DNA of 64,000 nucleotides from DATMER01 sp034667225 (GTDB taxonomy: Bacteria; Acidobacteriota; Thermoanaerobaculia; Multivoradales; UBA5704): contig JAXDKG010000040.1 of the NCBI GenBank assembly GCA_034667225.1, positions 310,001 to 374,000 on the forward strand, read 5' to 3'. Made by a program: the position numbers and the translations under genes. Positions 61,801 through 64,000 of the stretch are shown one piece after another (within the stretch, counting starts at the first letter, position 1; every line of letters starts with the position of its first letter). The notes below the pieces were generated by a model. It saw only the letters and a program-made list of their open reading frames with translations. It had not been told where the DNA came from and made no database searches.

Positions 61801-62801
61801 CCTGGCCGGGGGAGGGCGTGATCCTGGCGGTGACGCGGCCGGCCGGAGTCGCCGGCCAGACCCCTCACCGTGGACCGCACGCTCCTGACCGCGGTTCCGG
61901 GCCGCCGCGCCACGGATACCAGCCTAGACGTCTCTCTGCGGAGCAGCCGCGGCGGCCGGCACACGGTCGTGCTGCCGGAGGGAGCCGTGCTGCTGTCCTT
62001 GAAGATCGACGACAAGGAGCAGCCAGTCCGGCAGGAGGGGAGGGACGTGGTGCTGCCCGTGCGTCCCGGCGCTCAAAAGATCGCAATCGCATGGCGGGAG
62101 CCGCGGGGCATGTCCCTCTTCTTCCGCTCGCCGGCCGTGGACCTGAACGTGCGGAGCGTCAACGCGAGCCAGATCGTGGAGGTGCCGGAGAGCCGCTGGG
62201 TCCTGCTCGTGGGCGGGCCGCGCCTGGGTCCGGCGGTCCTCTTCTGGAGCCTGCTGGCCGTGGTCGTGCTGTCCGCGCTGGTGCTGGGCCGGGTGAAGAT
62301 CACGCCGCGGGACTGGATCCTGCTGGGGATCGGCCTTTCCCAGGCTCCGCTGATCGGCGCCGCGATCGTGGCCGGCTGGCTCCTGGTGCTCGGGCTGCGG
62401 AGGAAGAGGGGAGCGGAGATGCCGCGAGCCCTCGCTTTCAATCTGCTCCAGATCCTGCTGGTGATCTGGACCGCGGTGGCCTTCGGGATCCTCTTCTGGG
62501 CGATCCAGCAGGGATTGCTGGGCGCGCCCGAGATGCAGATCGCGGGCAACGGCTCCTGGTCCCAGGAGCTCCGCTGGTACCAGGACCGGACGGGCGAGCT
62601 GCTGCCGATGCCCTGGGTGCTCTCGGTCCCGCTCCTGGTCTACCGTCTCGCCATGTTGGCCTGGGCCCTCTGGCTCGCCCTGCCCTCCTGCGCTGGCTGC
62701 GTTGGGGTTGGGAGAGCTTTACCACGGGCGGGGGATGGCGGCGGCGGAGCCCCCGGCTGGAATCCCCGCCGGCACCGCCGGCAGAGGAAGGGCAGACTTG
62801 A
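58824..62801 (+). CDS. Large duplicated membrane protein, two compensating frameshifts
   Basis: ~1325 residues, family not recognised. Signal peptide LLVLLLFTLPALAEP. The protein contains two similar halves. The first (~1-640) has PLDLQLDGRPAAAVSRQG and CPTFLGGEEKRC. The second (~690-1000) begins with a second signal-like stretch (VLLLCLLLLLPAVAKAQ) and has PAEVRIDGRPAAVARTPDG and CLPECASSP. Helices near 475-570 and 665-700 join the halves, and five or six more follow. At 61861-61864 an extra C breaks the frame. The real frame continues as LTVDRTLLTAVPGRRATDTS and SPAVDLNVRSVNASQIVEVP, then another break near 62685 restores the first frame, ending WRRRSPRLESPPAPP. TTG start, GGGGTGG upstream. 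Confidence 0.7.
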   Translation: MPQRALLVLLLFTLPALAEPIPLERVPVPLQPWTEWALLGHEGELCPTFLGGEEKRCVWPGVLSLDLTDGGGSFRQEWALEAGGFVPLPGEARRWPLDLQLDGRPAAAVSRQGAPGLWLPAGNHTIVGSFRWDALPESLPVPAEVGVVVLTVRGAPVPFAERDESGRVFLQGARAVQAEEDRLEIRVQRRIVDGIPVLLTTRIELAVSGKAREVLLGRALPDRFIPLSLAGPLPARLEPGGRLRVQVRPGNWVLDVTARGAGPVSGIKAPLPGGPWAPEEVWVFDARPDIRLVDIGGLTAVDPQQTTLPAEWKALPAYRVRPGETMRLAERRRGGADPAADRLTLRRVLWLDFDGGGYTWQDEMQGTLSRSWRLDVAPPARLERVSLGGEDQVITRRPGSDRTGIEVRQGQVALTAEGRLPSRAALPAVGWDHDFHEVAGELRIPPGWRILGALGVDDAPGTWIDQWTLLDLFLVLLLSLAVRHLWGNRWAAVAIAALVLTWHEPGAPRWIWVAVLAIEALRRAITPEGRAGKVMRAASGLALGILALMTVAFLAGQIRQAIYPALEMDPDVGSYSLAASRSSQEGEALGYIGATRDESRPVEIAAQAKKLQEMDPRAVVATGGGLPDWNWHRVELRWSGPVDKDHQVRFLLVSPAANFVLTLVRLALLALLVLRALSAAGLRLERRMPPVLLLCLLLLLPAVAKAQTGPSAENLEQIRQALLAPPDCLPECASSPRMFLEASPGSLRLRFEVGAAADVAVPLPGGVQQWLPAEVRIDGRPAAVARTPDGRIWTLVGPGRHEVLMTGPLPERETVQVPLPLRPHRVDVAANGWTVDGVHEDGQADDNLQLTRVRSGPSDGAFQTGELPPFLEVRRTLVLGLTWRVETRVVRISPAGVPASVAVPLLPGESVTAAGVRVQKGAVQVSLGPQAMDTAWTSTLAPRPELRLAAPRTLAWTEVWRLDASPIWHVEARGIAPLLLAEGGAVRIPEWRPWPGEGVILAVTRPAGVAGQTPHRGPHAPDRGSGPPRHGYQPRRLSAEQPRRPAHGRAAGGSRAAVLEDRRQGAASPAGGEGRGAARASRRSKDRNRMAGAAGHVPLLPLAGRGPERAERQREPDRGGAGEPLGPARGRAAPGSGGPLLEPAGRGRAVRAGAGPGEDHAAGLDPAGDRPFPGSADRRRDRGRLAPGARAAEEEGSGDAASPRFQSAPDPAGDLDRGGLRDPLLGDPAGIAGRARDADRGQRLLVPGAPLVPGPDGRAAADALGALGPAPGLPSRHVGLGPLARPALLRWLRWGWESFTTGGGWRRRSPRLESPPAPPAEEGQT

Positions 62802-64000
62802 CCCGGCGCATCGTTCTCTCCACGTTCGGCTCGCTGGGAGATCTGCATCCGTTCATCGCCGTGGGGCTCGGCCTGCGGGAGCGCGGACACGAGGTCGTCT
62901 TCGCCACGTCGGACTACTACCGCGAGAAGATCGAGGGGCTCGGCTTCGAGCTCCGCGCCCTCCGGCCGAACGTCTCGCCGGACGACCGCGAGCTGGTCGC
63001 CCTCCTCATGGATATCAAGAAGGGCAGCGAGCGCGTGCTGCGGGACATCATGTTCCCGCACCTTCGGGACACCTACGCCGACCTGCGGGCCGCGGCGGAG
63101 GGCGCGGACTTCCTGCTCGCCGGAGAGCTGGTCTATGCCGCGCCGATCCTGGGCGAGAAGACCGGCCTCCCGTGGGCCTCGGTCACGCTCTCGCCGCTCT
63201 CGTTCCTCTCCGCCTGGGACCCGCCGGTCCTGCCCCCGCATCCCGGGCTGGCCAAGCTGCGGCCGCTGGGTCCGCGGGTGAACCGGGCCGTGATGGGCTT
63301 CGGCCGGCTGGCCACCCGCTCCTGGATCAAACCGGTGCAGGAGCTGCGCCGGGAGCTGGGCCTGCCGCCGGGCGAGCATCCCATCTTCGAGGGCAAGCTC
63401 TCGCCACACCTGGCCCTCGCGCTCTTCTCCCGGGTGATCGGCGAGGCGCAGCCCGACTGGCCCTCCAACGCGGTGATCACCGGCTTCGCCTCCTACGACG
63501 CCAAGCGGGAGAACCTGGGGACCGCCGCGCCGGAGATGGAGCGCTTCCTGGACGAGGGCGAGCCGCCTATCGTCTTCACCCTGGGCTCGGCGGCGGTGCT
63601 CGACCCCGGCGAGTTCTACAGCGAGAGCGCCGCGGCCGCCCGGGAGCTGGGCCGCCGCGCCGTCCTGCTCATGGGCTGGAACCCGCTGCCGCCGGATCTC
63701 CCGAAGGAGATCTTCGCCACCGACTACGCTCCCTACTCGGACGTTTTCCCCAGGGCCGCGGCGATCGTCCACCAAGGGGGCATCGGCACCACGGCCCAGG
63801 GCCTGCGCGCCGGCCGTCCGACCCTGGTGATGCCCTACAGCCACGATCAGCCGGACAACGCAGCCCGGTTGGAGAGGCTCGGGACCTCGCGTACGATCCC
63901 CCGGAACCGGTATACCGCGGCCCGGGCGGTGAAGGAGCTGCGCGAGCTTCTCGGGAACCCGAAGTACGCCCAAAAGGCCGAGGAAGTCGGCCGGATCGTC
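62798..64000 (+). CDS. UGT-like (GT1) glycosyltransferase, 3' truncated by window
   Basis: 401 codons visible, open to the window end. The N-terminal RRIVLSTFGSLGDLHPFIAV and GHEVVFATSDYYREKIEGLG are the acceptor half. The donor-binding signature is VHQGGIGTTAQGLRAGRPTL followed by MPYSHDQPDNAARLERLG. IVFTLGSAAVLDPGEFY starts the second domain. It adds a sugar from a UDP or TDP donor to a small molecule, lipid or antibiotic. The TTG start overlaps the preceding stop as TTGA. The end is missing only a few dozen residues. Confidence 0.88.
   Translation, partial: MTRRIVLSTFGSLGDLHPFIAVGLGLRERGHEVVFATSDYYREKIEGLGFELRALRPNVSPDDRELVALLMDIKKGSERVLRDIMFPHLRDTYADLRAAAEGADFLLAGELVYAAPILGEKTGLPWASVTLSPLSFLSAWDPPVLPPHPGLAKLRPLGPRVNRAVMGFGRLATRSWIKPVQELRRELGLPPGEHPIFEGKLSPHLALALFSRVIGEAQPDWPSNAVITGFASYDAKRENLGTAAPEMERFLDEGEPPIVFTLGSAAVLDPGEFYSESAAAARELGRRAVLLMGWNPLPPDLPKEIFATDYAPYSDVFPRAAAIVHQGGIGTTAQGLRAGRPTLVMPYSHDQPDNAARLERLGTSRTIPRNRYTAARAVKELRELLGNPKYAQKAEEVGRIV

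Overview
The window is a GC-rich (roughly two-thirds G+C), gene-dense chromosomal segment. Gene content points to a soil or sediment bacterium with an outer membrane: a TonB-dependent receptor, lipoproteins, a Tat substrate, a large PknB-type kinase with a TPR tail, DUF2167, DUF427 and DUF3618 proteins, EgtB, and many NTG or overlapping starts. The mix resembles Acidobacteriota (possibly the Thermoanaerobaculia side), but this is inference from gene content; there is no rRNA or tRNA gene to place it. No CRISPR array, prophage or transposase gene was seen.

Layout. 1-4453: fructose PTS operon (IIA-HPr-EI fusion, cut by the window edge; fruK; fruA). 4558-7186: DoxX-like protein, a frameshifted LprI-type gene, an acetyltransferase, and an ECF sigma/anti-sigma pair. 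7224-10876: a degenerate NRPS-like protein divergent from a FOXRED2-like flavoprotein across a palindrome. 10883-16540: Ser/Thr kinase-TPR protein, a repeat array, a DUF2167 protein and a membrane protein. 16542-18934: three-gene envelope/desiccation-stress operon behind a consensus sigma-54 promoter. 19036-27571: metabolic and housekeeping genes (DUF427, EgtB, nitronate monooxygenase, MBL hydrolase, arginase-like, FMN hydroxyacid oxidase). 27928-35722: MHS transporter, lipoprotein pair, a sulfotransferase / oxidoreductase-epimerase fusion / glycosyltransferase operon and a VapBC module. 36115-40055: a lipase-like hydrolase, a TPR-trypsin protein and a convergent TIR/deoxyribosyltransferase-like-TPR protein that look like a conflict (defence or cell-death) cassette. 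40179-49434: transporter, secreted proteins, a beta-propeller di-heme cytochrome, an ABC exporter and a broken response regulator. 49742-64000: Tat-ankyrin protein, two-component system, hydrolases, penicillin acylase, TonB receptor, a very large duplicated membrane protein and a UGT-like glycosyltransferase cut by the window end.

The most unusual signal is a set of non-coding tandem arrays with an exact 21-bp period, which equals two turns of B-DNA. One (27543-27925) has 19 copies of the core YCGGAC at exactly 21-bp steps with poorly conserved spacers. Two others (14222-14396 and 48494-48899) share the core CCCCGAG, also every 21 bp and nested in a 42-bp hairpin unit. Two arrays run into the 3' ends of genes: one supplies the last codons of the hydroxyacid oxidase, and the other replaces the helix-turn-helix of a response regulator. 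A two-copy 21-bp repeat at 46579 may be a minimal fourth case.

At least six single- or double-base frame breaks (LprI-like gene, Kelch gene twice, response regulator, large membrane protein twice) occur in otherwise well-preserved genes. Some may be sequencing indels, for example an extra C in a CCCC run, so the pseudogene calls are provisional.
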